Shown here: piece after piece, positions 63,474 through 64,000 of the stretch | Position numbering within the stretch: position 1 is the first letter of the stretch | Layout: every line of letters starts with the position of its first letter | Made by a program: the position numbers and the translations under genes | From: Xanthomonas hortorum pv. cynarae | GTDB taxonomy: Bacteria > Pseudomonadota > Gammaproteobacteria > Xanthomonadales > Xanthomonadaceae | Assembly: GCF_002939985.1 (NCBI RefSeq) | Contig: NZ_MDFM01000020.1 | Coordinates: 28,828-92,827, forward strand | Length of the DNA: 64,000 bases | Reading direction: 5' to 3' | Notes under the pieces: generated by a model | What the model was told of the DNA's origin: nothing | The model's input: the letters and a program-made list of their open reading frames with translations, nothing else | Databases searched by the model: none

Positions 63474-63844
63474 GGTTGGGTGGATCTGGCTTTGGATCGA
63501 ATTCGGAGGTCCGCGCCGCAGCGAGCTGTTCCGCCTGCTGGGCAGCGCGGGCCAAGTTTTTCAGTTGGGCAAGCTCGGCCGGCATGGATGCACGATCAGC
63601 GGCTACTGCCTCATCAGAGGGCTGCGACGGCTTCAGGCACGTTGGTCGTGGTGATTCGGCCCCGACTGTCCGTTGCCAAACGAGTATGTAGACCTTTCCA
63701 CCAAGTCTTCAGCTAGCGCACAACTGTGTTTGGCTGCGATGTGCCTAGATGGGCGCGGATTCGCTCGGCCGTAGGTCGTTCGCCATCTGCGACAAGTGCA
63801 TCGGCAGCGTCGTTTACGTCGGATTCGGTGATGCCTCTGGCCAT
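63474..63844 (-). pseudogene. KfrA-like DNA-binding protein gene, decayed
   Basis: From the ATG at 63844 (GGGAGAC ribosome-binding site) the frame gives GITESDVNDAADALVADGER then PTAERIRAHLGTSQPNTVVR, the KfrA N-terminal helix-turn-helix. Codon 44 is TAG where a Trp is expected; LKTWWKGLHTRLA continues in frame, then a shift near 63615 leads to MPAELAQLKNLARAAQQAEQ, the start of the coiled coil. The gene ends at the dif-like site. KfrA proteins are plasmid partition-linked regulators. Confidence 0.7.
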
Positions 63845-64000
63845 TGAAACTGTCTCCCGTATTGCCGCCCTGCCCCTCAGTTGCCACCGTACGGCATCGG
63901 GTCACCGTGCTTTCCACCGCGCACCGACTCAAACAGGCGGCCAATCCCCTGCAAGCAGCCAGCGATTCGAACCGTGCTCAGCCGCACGACAAAGGCGGTA
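63845..64000. other. Window end, no supported gene
   Basis: 156 bp upstream of the KfrA-like gene. No ORF with convincing features is visible before the window ends. Confidence 0.4.

Overview
The window is chromosomal DNA of a GC-rich gammaproteobacterium, almost certainly a plant-pathogenic Xanthomonas. The evidence is the zwf-glk-pgl-edd-eda gene order, the SdhAF4-SdhCDAB-SdhE-CptA-LolCD order, a 'transmembrane repetitive protein', a XopE-type type III effector gene, a perfect plant-inducible-promoter (PIP) box, a Tn3-family cassette resembling the TnXax1/mobile-insertion-cassette group, and a dif-like site containing the filamentous-phage attachment core described for Xanthomonas.

Layout. 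1-1030: a short ORF and two tandem tRNA-Ala/tRNA-Glu units on the minus strand. 1.1-2.0 kb: two class I cytochromes c. 2.2-9.9 kb: an RND efflux operon with one adaptor and two pump subunits. 9.9-10.9 kb: a gene-free kilobase packed with structured repeats. 10.9-16.9 kb: the complete Entner-Doudoroff operon (zwf, glk, pgl, edd, eda), divergent from a sugar-ABC ATPase gene. 18.3-25.9 kb: ygfZ, the succinate dehydrogenase operon flanked by its assembly factors, then the lipoprotein-export genes lolC/E and lolD. 26-39 kb: a PRISE-like reductase, comEC, exbB-exbD, msbA-lpxK-kdsB (lipid A/Kdo), a small phosphatase, an NHL protein, uvrC and pgsA. 39.2-40.2 kb: four tRNA genes and a 4'-phosphopantetheinyl transferase remnant. 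40.3-50.9 kb: a nucleotide-sugar dehydrogenase, an HI0933 flavoprotein, an FKBP, trhO, gacA, rne and rluC. 60.1-63.4 kb: a TonB-like lipoprotein, phhB, nfuA and the transmembrane repetitive protein. 63.4-64 kb: a dif-like site and a decayed kfrA-like gene.

The accessory part is an 8146-bp element at 51049-59194. It has 75-bp terminal inverted repeats beginning GGGG and 5-bp target duplications (ACCAT). It splits a zupT-like metal transporter gene, and removing the element plus one target copy restores that gene exactly in frame. It has no transposase gene of its own. It carries a broken resolvase, IS3 and IS5 remnants, two small secreted proteins, a xopE2-like effector gene stopped by one nonsense codon between its catalytic His and Asp, a five-gene cargo cluster with a membrane zinc peptidase, and a 95-codon gene behind a perfect PIP box.

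The most intriguing new structure is a set of four intergenic elements (10107-10225, 10487-10603, 10716-10823, 33731-33838). Each folds as a long closing stem around two short hairpins, and all eight hairpins present GGA in the loop, close to the CsrA/RsmA binding consensus. Two of them share an exact 28-26-26-28 nt plan, with base changes that preserve pairing in all three stems. The same window encodes GacA, which in related bacteria controls the RNAs that titrate RsmA.
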